64,000 nt of DNA from Saprospiraceae bacterium. GTDB lineage: Bacteria; Bacteroidota; Bacteroidia; Chitinophagales; Saprospiraceae. Under the pieces are notes generated by a model. It saw nothing but the letters and a program-made list of their open reading frames with translations. It was not told the DNA's origin and made no database searches. Below are positions 15,114-23,757 of the stretch, piece by piece; position 1 is the stretch's first letter; every line of letters begins with the position of its first letter. The stretch covers positions 248,001-312,000 of the forward strand of contig JADJRO010000001.1 of NCBI GenBank assembly GCA_016712145.1, written 5' to 3'. The translations under genes were made by a program, and so were the position numbers.

Positions 15114-16454
15114 GTGCACGAGTTTTGGTTTAATGTAAAGCATGTATTCCGGCTTTCCTTACCGATGATGATCGGAAGCGCTGCCCAAAATATCATCGCA
15201 TTGACCGATAGCCTTTTTCTCTATTATTACGATGTACACGATTTTGCCGCTGCAGGATTTGTTTCCGTTTTTTATTTGGTCGTGGCTGCTATTGCTTTTG
15301 GTTTTAGTAAAGGGGGGCAGATATTAATAGCACGTAAGTTTGGGGAGAAGAATTACGACTTTGTCCGCAAGTACTTTTATGCCATCCTCATTTACGAACT
15401 TCTCCTTGGGGTCATCGTTTTTAGTTTGCTGTACTTTGCTGCAAGACCCATACTTTCGGTGTTTGTGCAATCTGAAGTCATACTCAATAAATCTATCTTA
15501 TTCCTGGATCAACGCATTATCGGACTCATTTTTGCATACGTCGGATTGGCACTCGTTTCACTGTACATTGGCATCAAACGGCCTAAATTTATCTTGATCG
15601 ATACGGTAATATTGTGCAGTCTCAATATCGTCCTGGGTTATTTGTTGGTATTTGGCAAACATGGTTTTCCGGAAATGGGCATCGCCGGGGCTGGATTAGC
15701 GAGCGCGATCTCTGAGATCGTAGCTTTTGTGGTTTTTCTGACTTACATGATTTTTGATAAGGAACTCCACAAATTCCAACTCTGGAAAATCCCGCATTTC
15801 GAATTTTCCTGGATCAAAACCATCAACTCCATCAGCTTTACCATATTGCTTCAATCTTTATTGGCTATTGGTTCGTGGTTTTTGTTTTTCTCCTTCATTG
15901 AAAAACTAGGGGAGCGGCAATTGGCTATTTCCAATTTATTGCGAATTGCCTACCTGGTATTGGCCATTCCTTGCTGGGGTTATTCCACCGGAATCAATAC
16001 GCTGGTTAGCAATACCATTGGCAAAAAACGACATCAAAGGGTTCTCAAATTGGTATTCCATTCTTCCATGGTGGCCTTTGCAACTACTGCGGCTATTTCC
16101 ATTCCGTTTCTCTTATTTCCTTTGACCTTCATGGCGCCGTTATTGGGCCATCACGATATTTCTTTAATACAGGATGCAGTACCTTATTTTCGAATCTTAT
16201 TGTGCATCCTATTGGTTTACAGCATCACCACCATGTACTGCAACGGCGTCAGCGGGACCGGAGAGACCCTCAAAGGGCTCACCATCCAGGCAATCGCCTG
16301 CGCAACCTATCTGACCATCGCCTTTTTTGCAGTCAAAGATCCCGTCAACGGACTCGCACTGGCTTGGTCTGCCGAAATAGCCTACTGGCTGATCCAGGGA
16401 TTTTTATCTTATAGGGTTATTACCTCGGGGCATTGGAATTTTTTGAAAATTTGA
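15114..16454 (+). CDS. MATE-family multidrug/cation efflux transporter
   Basis: 446 residues from the GTG at 15114. The reading frame stays open leftward through the 8-bp tandem array, but that part codes only for repeat sequence, so the GTG after a promoter-like element is taken as the start. About 12 hydrophobic segments are present, with the typical MATE start (VFRLSLPMMIGSAAQNIIALTDSLFL) and the family pattern of two related six-helix halves (second half from about ISFTILLQSLLAIGSWFLFF). MATE proteins export cationic drugs or metabolites in exchange for Na+ or H+ at the inner membrane. The substrate cannot be told from sequence. Confidence 0.9.
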   Translation: MHEFWFNVKHVFRLSLPMMIGSAAQNIIALTDSLFLYYYDVHDFAAAGFVSVFYLVVAAIAFGFSKGGQILIARKFGEKNYDFVRKYFYAILIYELLLGVIVFSLLYFAARPILSVFVQSEVILNKSILFLDQRIIGLIFAYVGLALVSLYIGIKRPKFILIDTVILCSLNIVLGYLLVFGKHGFPEMGIAGAGLASAISEIVAFVVFLTYMIFDKELHKFQLWKIPHFEFSWIKTINSISFTILLQSLLAIGSWFLFFSFIEKLGERQLAISNLLRIAYLVLAIPCWGYSTGINTLVSNTIGKKRHQRVLKLVFHSSMVAFATTAAISIPFLLFPLTFMAPLLGHHDISLIQDAVPYFRILLCILLVYSITTMYCNGVSGTGETLKGLTIQAIACATYLTIAFFAVKDPVNGLALAWSAEIAYWLIQGFLSYRVITSGHWNFLKI

Positions 16455-16568
16455 GGGGAGGGGAGAAGGCTAGAGGCTGTAGGCCAGAGGCTAGAGGCTA
16501 GAGGCTAGAGGTTGATTGTTTTAAGGGGCATACTTAAGCTTTACAGCTTATTAGCTTTACAGCTTTTA

Positions 16569-16922
16569 TTAAATTTTCATTTTCACAACCAAAGAACCTA
16601 AAATTTTCTCTGCTTCAATGAATTTACTATCTAAGATATTGAATTCCGTTTCAGATTTATATTCAAGCCTTACAGCTAAATTGCATTGATAATGTGATTC
16701 TCTTAAAGAACCGTAAGCAATTTCTAAAAAACGACAATATTCTTTTTGACTAATTCTCGAGCATCCCTCAACAATATTTGAAGGAACTGAAATAATTGCC
16801 CTTCTTATTTGTGAAGTCAAACCATAAATTTCATCCTTCGGAAAAGTTTGAGTAAAGTGGTAAACATCCAATACTAATTCATCAGCAATTCTAAATGCTA
16901 ACAAACGGTTAGGTTCTCTCAT
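16569..16922 (-). CDS. Four-helix-bundle protein (S23/IVP family)
   Basis: 117 residues. NRLLAFRIADELVLDVYHFTQTFPKDEIYGLTSQIRRAIISVPSNIVEGCSR is the signature of the family first found as the intervening-sequence protein in 23S rRNA genes. It forms a helical pentamer; its role in free-living bacteria is unclear. Here it is not inside an rRNA gene but sits alone between two heptamer arrays, which is typical for the many genomic copies seen in Bacteroidota. Confidence 0.9.
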   Translation of the reverse strand: MREPNRLLAFRIADELVLDVYHFTQTFPKDEIYGLTSQIRRAIISVPSNIVEGCSRISQKEYCRFLEIAYGSLRESHYQCNLAVRLEYKSETEFNILDSKFIEAEKILGSLVVKMKI

Positions 16923-16995
16923 AGTTAATTTTTTTAGGGTTATTAAAAAGCGATCAAACTTAATAAAAAACTATAAATTTTGAAAAAAATCCAAT

Positions 16996-17286
16996 CCTCC
17001 CGCCTCCCACCTCTAGCCTCTAGCCTCCCGCCTCTAGCCTTTAGCCTCCCGCCTCTAGCCTCTAGCCTTTAGCCTCCCGCCTCTAGCCTCTAGCCTCTAG
17101 CCTTTAGCCTCTAGCCTCTAGCCTCTAGCCTCTAGCCTTTAGCCTCTAGCCTTTAGCCTCTAGTCTCTAGCCTTTAGCCTCTAGCCTCAAGCCTCTAGCC
17201 TACAGCCTCTAGCCTCTAGCCTCTAGCCTCCCGCCTCTAGCCTCCCGCCTCCCGCCTCTAGCCTCTAGCCTCTAGCCTCCCGCCTC
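16996..17286. repeat. 7-bp-unit tandem array (GCCTCTA family)
   Basis: About 42 units of GCCTCTA with frequent variants GCCTTTA and GCCTCCC. The same heptamer family, in either orientation, occurs at about 560-580, 715-742, 13605-13740, 13800-13832, 16463-16512, 22016-22061, 22558-22650, 22711-22763 and 30411-30698. Confidence 0.9.
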
Positions 17287-17442
17287 TTCCCCCCCCAAAA
17301 TTTATCACATTTTTTTTACATATTCATAACCCCTTGATAGTGGCTGTCCAAAATAGTACAAATAATTATATGTAACTGAAATTCAGGCAATTGCAATGAC
17401 ACCCGCCTCACATATAGAAATTATTTATATTAAATTAATCTA

Positions 17443-17450
17443 TATTTTTG
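17443..17450 (+). promoter_or_regulatory. -7 promoter element of smc
   Basis: TATTTTTG fits the Bacteroidota -7 box TAnnTTTG exactly. The ATG of smc is only 4 bases downstream, so transcription probably starts at or within a base or two of the start codon and the mRNA would be leaderless or nearly so. No clear -33 TTTG is seen. Confidence 0.55.
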
Positions 17451-17454
17451 CGGC

Positions 17455-20400
17455 ATGAGATTGAAAAACCTCACCATAAAAGGGTTTAAAAGTTTTGCTG
17501 ATGAGACGGTCATTCACTTCAATGAATCCGTTACGGGGATCGTAGGTCCCAATGGTTCAGGCAAATCCAATATCGTGGATGCCATCCGTTGGGTATTGGG
17601 CGAACAGAAAGGCCGTGAACTGCGTCTGGAGCAGATGTCGGATGTTATTTTTAATGGAACCAAAAAGCGGAAAGAAGCACCTTTGGCTTCGGTTTCGCTG
17701 AATTTTGAGAATACGCGTAACCTCCTTCCTACAGAGTATCAAAACATCGAAATCGCTCGTTTGCTCTACCGCAGTGGCGATAGCGAATATCGACTTAACG
17801 GAGTGACCTGCCGTCTAAAAGACATTACCGGTCTGTTTTTGGATACGGGAATTGGTTCAGACTCCTATGCCATCATCGCATTAAACATGGTGGAAGATCT
17901 GCTTTCCAATAAAGAAAGCGCCCGTCGTAAAATGTTTGAACAAGCTGCAGGTATTTCAAAATACAAAGCGCGCAAACGCGAAACCCTCAACAAACTGAAA
18001 TCTACCAAAGAGGATCTGGCACGGATTGAAGACTTACTTTTTGAGATCAATACCAACCTGGTCGAACTTGAAAAACAAGCTAAACGAACGCGTAAATTCA
18101 ACGAACTCAAAGAAAAATACAAATCGGCCGGATTGCTCGCACAGTTTCTTTCGGTAAAAACCTTGAAAGAAAAACTGGAAGTTCTTGAAACCTCCATCCA
18201 GGAAGAAATTTTAAAATTGCAGGACGAAGAGGTGAGTCTCAATGCCATCGAAGCAAGCATTGAAGCACAGAAAAAAGCACAACTGGATCAGGAAAAAAAC
18301 TTGTCCGAGTTTCAAAAGAAAGTGAACGAGGTCCTGGATACCATTCGTCACTTGGAAAGCAATATTCAGATTAGCCAACAGAAAAAACAATTTCAATCGA
18401 CCCAGCTGGAAACCATCCGTCAAAATCTAAGTCAGGCTGTTGGCCGTTTAGATCAATTGAAATTGGATGTCGCTGCAATTCAAAGCGAACAATCTCAAGT
18501 GGAATTGGGTTTGCTGGAAGCCGATCAGGCAGTAGTTAATCATGAAGAAATTTTTAACAGCAAACAAGCTGAATTTAATTTATTGAAATCCGGAGTGGAT
18601 CAGTTTCAACTGGACAAGCAGGAAAATGAAACGGCTATCTACGAACTTGAAAAAGAATTAGCCATTCAACACAACCGGATCGAAAACTTGCATGCAGATT
18701 CTAAGCGTTGCGAAGAGGAAATAGATTCGAAGTTTAACGAACACCAGAATAAAGAAAATCAACACAAAGAACTCTCTGTAAAATTGAAAGACGTTCTTTC
18801 AGAAATAGATCAGGTCAAAGTTGCCGAAGAAAATCGTTTGTTGGGATTAGAACAAGTTCAGATAGAATTGGAAGCGTGTACACAAAAAGTTTCTACCATT
18901 CACCGCCAACGCGATGCCAAGCAAAATGAATTTGATTTGCTAAAGAGCATGGTAGAGAAAATGGAAGGCTTTCCGGAATCCATTAAGTTCTTAAATCAAA
19001 ATTGGCGCAAGGATGTACCGGTATTGTCTGACATCATTTACACACCGGAAAAATACCGTTCAGCCATCGAGTTGTATCTCGAAAACTACTTAAATTATTA
19101 TGTAGCCAATACGGAAGATGATGCAGTGAAAGCCATCCGCTTGTTGTTTAATAATTCAAAAGGCAAAGCCAACTTTTTTATTCTCGATAAATTCAGAGAC
19201 AGCAAAACATCTGAACGCAGCATTCCGGGTTGCATTCCGGCGCTATCTATAATGGAAGTGACCGACATGTACAAACCGTTGGTTCATGATTTATTAAAGG
19301 ATGTTTATATTTTGGAGAATGACAACCACCTGGAAGACGTCATTCATTTTCCGGATGATGTCTCAGTCATATCTGTAAGCGGTTCGATTCTGAAAGCCAA
19401 TAAAATCATTACCGGTGGTTCGGTAGGTTTGTTTGAAGGAAAGAAATTGGGGCGCAAGAAAAATTTAGAAAAACTGGAGGCCGAAATCAAAGAACTGGAA
19501 TCACAGGCCATTCTAAATGAAAAAGAACTTGCGGAATTAAAAAATAAAATTCGAACCTTTGAATTAAACAATCGCCAGAAAGAACTTGAGCAACTGCGCA
19601 AGAAAGAATCTGAAGAATTGCAACAGCTTGCCCAGATCCAAACACACCTCAGTCATTATCTGGATTTGAAAGCTGATTTAGAGCGCAGAATTGCAGCCAA
19701 TAAGGAACAAGCGGCAAACATTTCTCAGGAATTGCACAACAAAGAAGCTCGCATTGTAGAATTAAAAAACAAACAACAACAACTGGTTCAATCGCTGCAC
19801 AGTTCGGATGAAGTGTACAATCGGGTCTCCATCGAACTTTCAGAAATTACAGGAATTTACAACCAGGCTAAATTGGAATTGCTTAAATGGCAAAATCGAT
19901 TTGAGAATATCAACAAAGACCTGGATTATAAAAACAAACAAAGTGAAGAACTACAGACGCAAACCATCAACGACGAATTAAAACAAACCGAGTTGATTGA
20001 ATCGCTTAGCGAACTGGAATCTTCACTGGCACAATACGAAAGCGAGTTGCTTGAAGTTCTGGAATTCAGAAAAAATATGGATTCTAATTTGACGACACTG
20101 GAGCGCGATTACTACGAAGCCCGCAACCGGATTTCAGAAGATGAGGCGAAAGCCAAACAGCACCAGCGTTCCATTCACGAGTTGCAATCTGCTATTAACG
20201 GGATCAAAGATCAAAAAGCAGAATTCAAATTCCGGATTCAATCTGCTTACGAAAAAGCCGAGTTGGAATTTATGGCAAAACTGGATGAGTTTGTTGCAAG
20301 TGAAGAAGACGAAGGCTTGGATTTAGAAGCACTGATTTCAAAATCACAGTATTACAAAACCAGGATCGATAATTACGGAGAAGTAAATCCGCTGGCATTG

Positions 20401-21009
20401 GAGGCTTATGAAGAAATGAAAGCCAGGTTGGATAAGATCACGGAGCAGCGCGATGATATTTTAAAAGCGCAGGATAGTTTGTTGGAAACCATCAAAGAAA
20501 TTGAAGAGACGGCTACTCAAGGATTTATGCAAGCCTTTAACCAGGTGCGTGTGCATTTTCAGGTGGTATTTAGAAGTCTGTTTACCGATGACGACGACTG
20601 CGATCTGGTGTTAGTAGATGAAAACGATCCGCTCGAATGCGACATCGACATCATCGCCAAGCCGAAAGGAAAACGACCTAAATCAATTTCCCAGTTGAGT
20701 GGGGGAGAGAAAACGCTTACAGCCATTGCGCTCTTGTTTTCATTGTATCTTCTTAAACCGGCCCCATTCTGTATTTTTGATGAGGTGGATGCGCCATTGG
20801 ATGACATCAACATTGAGAAATTCAACCACATCATTCGGAAGTTTTCGAAAGAATCCCAATTCATCATAATTACCCATAATAAATTGACCATGGCCGATGT
20901 CGATGTATTGTATGGAGTTTATATGGAAGACCAGGGAGTTTCATCAGTGACAGCCGTGGATTTCAGGAAATACAGCCATGAAATCGAATTAGAAGAAATG
21001 GCAAATTAA
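17455..21009 (+). CDS. smc: Chromosome segregation protein SMC
   Basis: 1184 residues, full length. Walker A GPNGSGKS is at 31-38, followed by the head segment VDAIRWVLGEQKGRELR. Long coiled coils (about 170-500 and 670-1010) flank a hinge domain (about 505-660, ending in the GGSVG motif). The C-terminal head carries the ABC signature LSGGEKTL near 1080 and Walker B FCIFDEVDAPLDD near 1105. SMC forms a ring-shaped ATPase dimer that, with ScpA and ScpB, compacts and segregates the chromosome. The gene stands alone here, with its own promoter directly at the ATG and ScpAB genes not in the window. Confidence 0.98.
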   Translation: MRLKNLTIKGFKSFADETVIHFNESVTGIVGPNGSGKSNIVDAIRWVLGEQKGRELRLEQMSDVIFNGTKKRKEAPLASVSLNFENTRNLLPTEYQNIEIARLLYRSGDSEYRLNGVTCRLKDITGLFLDTGIGSDSYAIIALNMVEDLLSNKESARRKMFEQAAGISKYKARKRETLNKLKSTKEDLARIEDLLFEINTNLVELEKQAKRTRKFNELKEKYKSAGLLAQFLSVKTLKEKLEVLETSIQEEILKLQDEEVSLNAIEASIEAQKKAQLDQEKNLSEFQKKVNEVLDTIRHLESNIQISQQKKQFQSTQLETIRQNLSQAVGRLDQLKLDVAAIQSEQSQVELGLLEADQAVVNHEEIFNSKQAEFNLLKSGVDQFQLDKQENETAIYELEKELAIQHNRIENLHADSKRCEEEIDSKFNEHQNKENQHKELSVKLKDVLSEIDQVKVAEENRLLGLEQVQIELEACTQKVSTIHRQRDAKQNEFDLLKSMVEKMEGFPESIKFLNQNWRKDVPVLSDIIYTPEKYRSAIELYLENYLNYYVANTEDDAVKAIRLLFNNSKGKANFFILDKFRDSKTSERSIPGCIPALSIMEVTDMYKPLVHDLLKDVYILENDNHLEDVIHFPDDVSVISVSGSILKANKIITGGSVGLFEGKKLGRKKNLEKLEAEIKELESQAILNEKELAELKNKIRTFELNNRQKELEQLRKKESEELQQLAQIQTHLSHYLDLKADLERRIAANKEQAANISQELHNKEARIVELKNKQQQLVQSLHSSDEVYNRVSIELSEITGIYNQAKLELLKWQNRFENINKDLDYKNKQSEELQTQTINDELKQTELIESLSELESSLAQYESELLEVLEFRKNMDSNLTTLERDYYEARNRISEDEAKAKQHQRSIHELQSAINGIKDQKAEFKFRIQSAYEKAELEFMAKLDEFVASEEDEGLDLEALISKSQYYKTRIDNYGEVNPLALEAYEEMKARLDKITEQRDDILKAQDSLLETIKEIEETATQGFMQAFNQVRVHFQVVFRSLFTDDDDCDLVLVDENDPLECDIDIIAKPKGKRPKSISQLSGGEKTLTAIALLFSLYLLKPAPFCIFDEVDAPLDDINIEKFNHIIRKFSKESQFIIITHNKLTMADVDVLYGVYMEDQGVSSVTAVDFRKYSHEIELEEMAN

Positions 21010-21369
21010 ATAAAAGCAAATTTATAAAGCTTTAATAAAAGGGGAGAATCCCCCGATAGGATTGCCTTTGATTCGGTGCAAGCCAATTTATAACACATAT
21101 TGACAAAAAATATATAAGAATCTGGTTCAGAAACTTGATTTTGCAAGATCTATTTTCAGATATTGTGCCTCGAATCAAGCTTACGTCAAACCAAAGGATT
21201 TTTAAATGTTTATTGTCTGTATCACTACAGCCGTATTAATTATGAGTACGGCGATAATGCTTTGGCAACGAAAAGGATCCGGCTTTAGGAGGATTTAATT
21301 CTTGCCTTATAACCAAAACTCTTCTCAACATTCACCCAAGGACCGTTGTTTTGAGTCTGAGGTTTAACA
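21010..21369. other. smc-ribA intergenic region
   Basis: 360 bases. A short GC hairpin (GGGGAGAATCCCCC, 21039-21052) follows smc without a T-run. A 30-codon ORF at 21206-21298 is listed separately. I looked for an FMN riboswitch ahead of ribA and do not see its conserved core. Confidence 0.5.
21206..21298 (+). CDS. Possible small membrane protein, 30 aa
   Basis: ATG at 21206 and TAA at 21296-21298. The product is a hydrophobic segment (FIVCITTAVLIMSTAIML) followed by a basic tail (WQRKGSGFRRI), the usual shape of a single-pass small membrane protein with positive residues on the cytoplasmic side. No homologue is known to me, and such an ORF can arise by chance in 360 bases, so this is a weak call. 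Confidence 0.25.
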   Translation: MFIVCITTAVLIMSTAIMLWQRKGSGFRRI

Positions 21370-21963
21370 ATGAATGTATTGATGAGTCAATCAACAGAAG
21401 CTTTTTTGCCGACTATCGGCGGACCTTTTGATATCCGTAGTTTTCCAAATAAGGAAAATCCATATGCGCCGGCGCTCGTATTAATTTCCGGCGATCCTGA
21501 AAAATTTCAAACACCCTTAATTCGAATTCACTCTGAATGTTTAACTGGCGATGTATTTGGTTCCCTTCGTTGTGATTGTGGCTATCAACTCCATAAATCC
21601 ATGCAACTGATTGCGGATGAAGGCGGATTGATCATTTACCTTAGACAAGAAGGCCGCGGGATCGGCCTCCATCATAAAATCGAAGCCTACCAAAAACAAG
21701 ATTTGGGAATGGACACCGTCGAAGCCAATGAAGCCCTGGGTTTTGGTCCCGACCTACGGAATTATGATGAAGCCATAGAAATTCTTCGCAGTTTTAATCT
21801 TACAAAAATCCGATTGCTCACCAACAATCCGGCAAAAGTCAATGCCCTTGAAAAAGTAGGCATCCACGTGAAAGATCGTATTCCATTATTGGCCTTGCCC
21901 AATGAGTTCAATAAAGCCTATCTGGATACCAAACGCGAAAAAATGGGGCATTTATTTCCGTGA
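21370..21963 (+). CDS. ribA: GTP cyclohydrolase II
   Basis: 197 residues, the single-domain form. Zinc ligands Cys57, Cys68 and Cys70 lie in ECLTGDVFGSLRCDCG; the catalytic/GTP-binding segment RQEGRGIGL is at 92-100, and LLTNNPAKVNALEKVGI closes the domain. It opens the imidazole ring of GTP to give 2,5-diamino-6-ribosylamino-pyrimidinone phosphate, formate and pyrophosphate, the first step of riboflavin synthesis. In many bacteria RibA is fused to the DHBP synthase RibB; here it is separate and not in a rib operon. Confidence 0.97.
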   Translation: MNVLMSQSTEAFLPTIGGPFDIRSFPNKENPYAPALVLISGDPEKFQTPLIRIHSECLTGDVFGSLRCDCGYQLHKSMQLIADEGGLIIYLRQEGRGIGLHHKIEAYQKQDLGMDTVEANEALGFGPDLRNYDEAIEILRSFNLTKIRLLTNNPAKVNALEKVGIHVKDRIPLLALPNEFNKAYLDTKREKMGHLFP

Positions 21964-22797
21964 AGGAGTCAAAAAAGCTGTTAAGCTAATAAGCTAATAA
22001 GCTAGGAAGTAAATAAGCCTCTAGCCTCCCGCCTCTAGCCTCTAGCCTCTAGCCTCTAGCCCAAATCAGTAGTTAGCAATTAGTAGTCAGGAGTCAAATC
22101 AGCTAGACCTTTAGTTCAATCGAAGATGAAACCAAGTTAAGCCAAAATAAAACGTGAACATCATATAGGCTTAGCCTATATGGAGTGACATGATTTAATT
22201 TAAATAAGATTTTTCTATTAAGCATGTATCATTCCTACATAGGTTCAACATATGCATGTCTCCTTTACAATTAAAATTTATTGGATTTTTTTAGTTCAAA
22301 TTAATGGCCCAATTGCAGCATTGGACCATTTCAAGATTGCAGCATTCTCCAACCTCTAGCCTTTAGTCTGTAGACTGAATCGATGTTCACTAATTACTTT
22401 GCTTTAATAGCATAATTAAGTATCGCACCTACGGCGCTAAATTATTTGATTTGTAGCGTTATAAAGATTTCGCCCCTCTGGGGCGATAATATATTATTGT
22501 TTGTATGCTACCGGGAAAAGGCTAGAGGAGGATGGAAATCATTAATCCAACCGCCAAGCTCTAGCCTTCAGCCTTTAGCCTTTAGCCTTCCTCCTATCCA
22601 ACCTCTATCCTCTGGCCTTCCTCCCCTCCAACCTCTAGCCTTTAGCCTTTAGTCTGAATCGATTTCCTCTAGCCCAATTGCAGCATTGAACCATTTCAAG
22701 ATTGCAGCATTCTCCAACCTCTAGCCTCTAGCCTCTAGCCTTTAGCCTTTAGCCTTCCACCTCATAAATTGTCTTATTTTGTGAACTAAATCCAAGC
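21964..22797. repeat. Repeat-filled gap between ribA and mazG
   Basis: Contains heptamer runs (22016-22061, 22558-22650, 22711-22763), a copy of the CAGTAGTTAGCAATTAG module (about 22066-22098), a palindrome CATATAGGCTTAGCCTATAT (22162-22181), two copies of a CAATTGCAGCATTG... block (22309-22362 and 22676-22729) and copy 3 of the two-hairpin repeat. No gene is supported here. Confidence 0.75.
22380..22490. repeat. Dispersed two-hairpin repeat, copy 3 of 3
   Basis: Begins TCGATGTTCA, then GCACCTACGGCGCTAA and GATTTCGCCCCTCTGGGGC. It is closest to copy 1 (902-1010) in the linker GCGTTATAAAGATTTCG. The first hairpin stem is slightly altered (AGTATCGCACC in place of AGTTCCGCACC). Confidence 0.7.
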
Positions 22798-23562
22798 ATG
22801 TCCGAACTCGCAAACGCATTTCTAAAATTGGTGAACATCATGGACGACCTTCGGGAACAATGTCCCTGGGATAAAAAACAAACCATTCATACCCTCCGTT
22901 CGCTCACCATTGAAGAAACCTACGAACTAGCAGATGCAATTATTCAGGAAGATTACAAAGGCATCAAAGAAGAATTGGGAGACCTGCTCTTGCATATTTT
23001 GTTTTATTCAAAAATTGGAACCGAAAAACAAGCCTTCACCTTACAAGAAGTAATTGAAACCATTTCCGAAAAACTCATTCACCGCCACCCACATATTTAC
23101 GGAGATGTAAAAGTTGAAAATGAAGAAGAGGTAAAACAGAATTGGGAAAAATTAAAACGACAAGAAGGAAAAAAGAGTTTACTGGAAGGCGTACCAAACT
23201 CCTTGCCGGCTATGGTAAAAGCATTGCGCATGCAAGACAAAACCCGCCAGGTCGGTTTTGAATGGAAACACATTGACCAGGTTTGGGATAAAGTTGAAGA
23301 AGAAATGGGCGAATTAAAAGTTGCAGTGGATTCACAAGCAGCTATTGAAGAAATCGAATTGGAATTAGGCGATGTATTTTTTGCCCTGATCAATTACGCT
23401 AGATTTTTAAAATTGGATCCTGAAACGGCATTGGAAAAAGTAAACCAAAAATTTAAAAACCGATTTCAATATATCGAACAACATGCCGGCAAACCATTAG
23501 AAGAAATGAGTTTAGAAGAAATGGATGTGTTGTGGAATGAAGCGAAAACCAGAACTTATTAA
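22798..23562 (+). CDS. mazG: Nucleoside triphosphate pyrophosphohydrolase MazG
   Basis: 254 residues with two MazG repeats, the full E. coli-type layout. The first has CPWDKKQTIHTLRSLTIEETYELADAI and EELGDLLLHILFYSKI; the second has VGFEWKHIDQVWDKVEEEMGEL and EIELELGDVFFALINYARFL, both carrying the E-E-x-x-E and E-x-x-D metal-binding patterns. It hydrolyses NTPs and dNTPs to monophosphates, cleaning damaged nucleotides and, in some bacteria, lowering (p)ppGpp. It is monocistronic here. Confidence 0.96.
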   Translation: MSELANAFLKLVNIMDDLREQCPWDKKQTIHTLRSLTIEETYELADAIIQEDYKGIKEELGDLLLHILFYSKIGTEKQAFTLQEVIETISEKLIHRHPHIYGDVKVENEEEVKQNWEKLKRQEGKKSLLEGVPNSLPAMVKALRMQDKTRQVGFEWKHIDQVWDKVEEEMGELKVAVDSQAAIEEIELELGDVFFALINYARFLKLDPETALEKVNQKFKNRFQYIEQHAGKPLEEMSLEEMDVLWNEAKTRTY

Positions 23563-23715
23563 GAATTAAGAATTAAAAATTAAGAATTAAGAATTATGGG
23601 AGCGTAGCGGAAAGCTTAAGTATCAGCGAGATGAATTGTATTCGTGAATCAATTCGTATTTATTTAAGTAAAATTGCTCATACAATTCTTAATTCTTAAT
23701 TTTTAATTTTTTACA
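23563..23715. repeat. AAGAATTA-type inverted repeat element
   Basis: AATTAAGAATTAAAAATTAA and the tail TTATGGGAGCGTAGCG lie just after mazG, and the complementary TTCTTAATTCTTAATTTTTA lies at about 23680-23710, giving a terminal inverted repeat about 150 bp apart. A related half-element (ATTAAGAATTAAAAATTAAG...GGGAGCGTAGCG) follows the tmRNA gene at 39600-39645. Confidence 0.65.
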
Positions 23716-23723
23716 TACATTTG
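23716..23723 (+). promoter_or_regulatory. -7 promoter element of the sialidase-like gene
   Basis: TACATTTG is an exact TAnnTTTG match 34 bases upstream of the TTG start at 23758. Confidence 0.45.
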
Positions 23724-23757
23724 GTTCCAAGTTTTCAATCCATTCAACACAAGCACA

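Noticed and set aside
21010..21369. FMN riboswitch ahead of ribA
   Set aside because: The conserved junction sequences of the FMN element are not seen; only a short GC hairpin and a small ORF are present.
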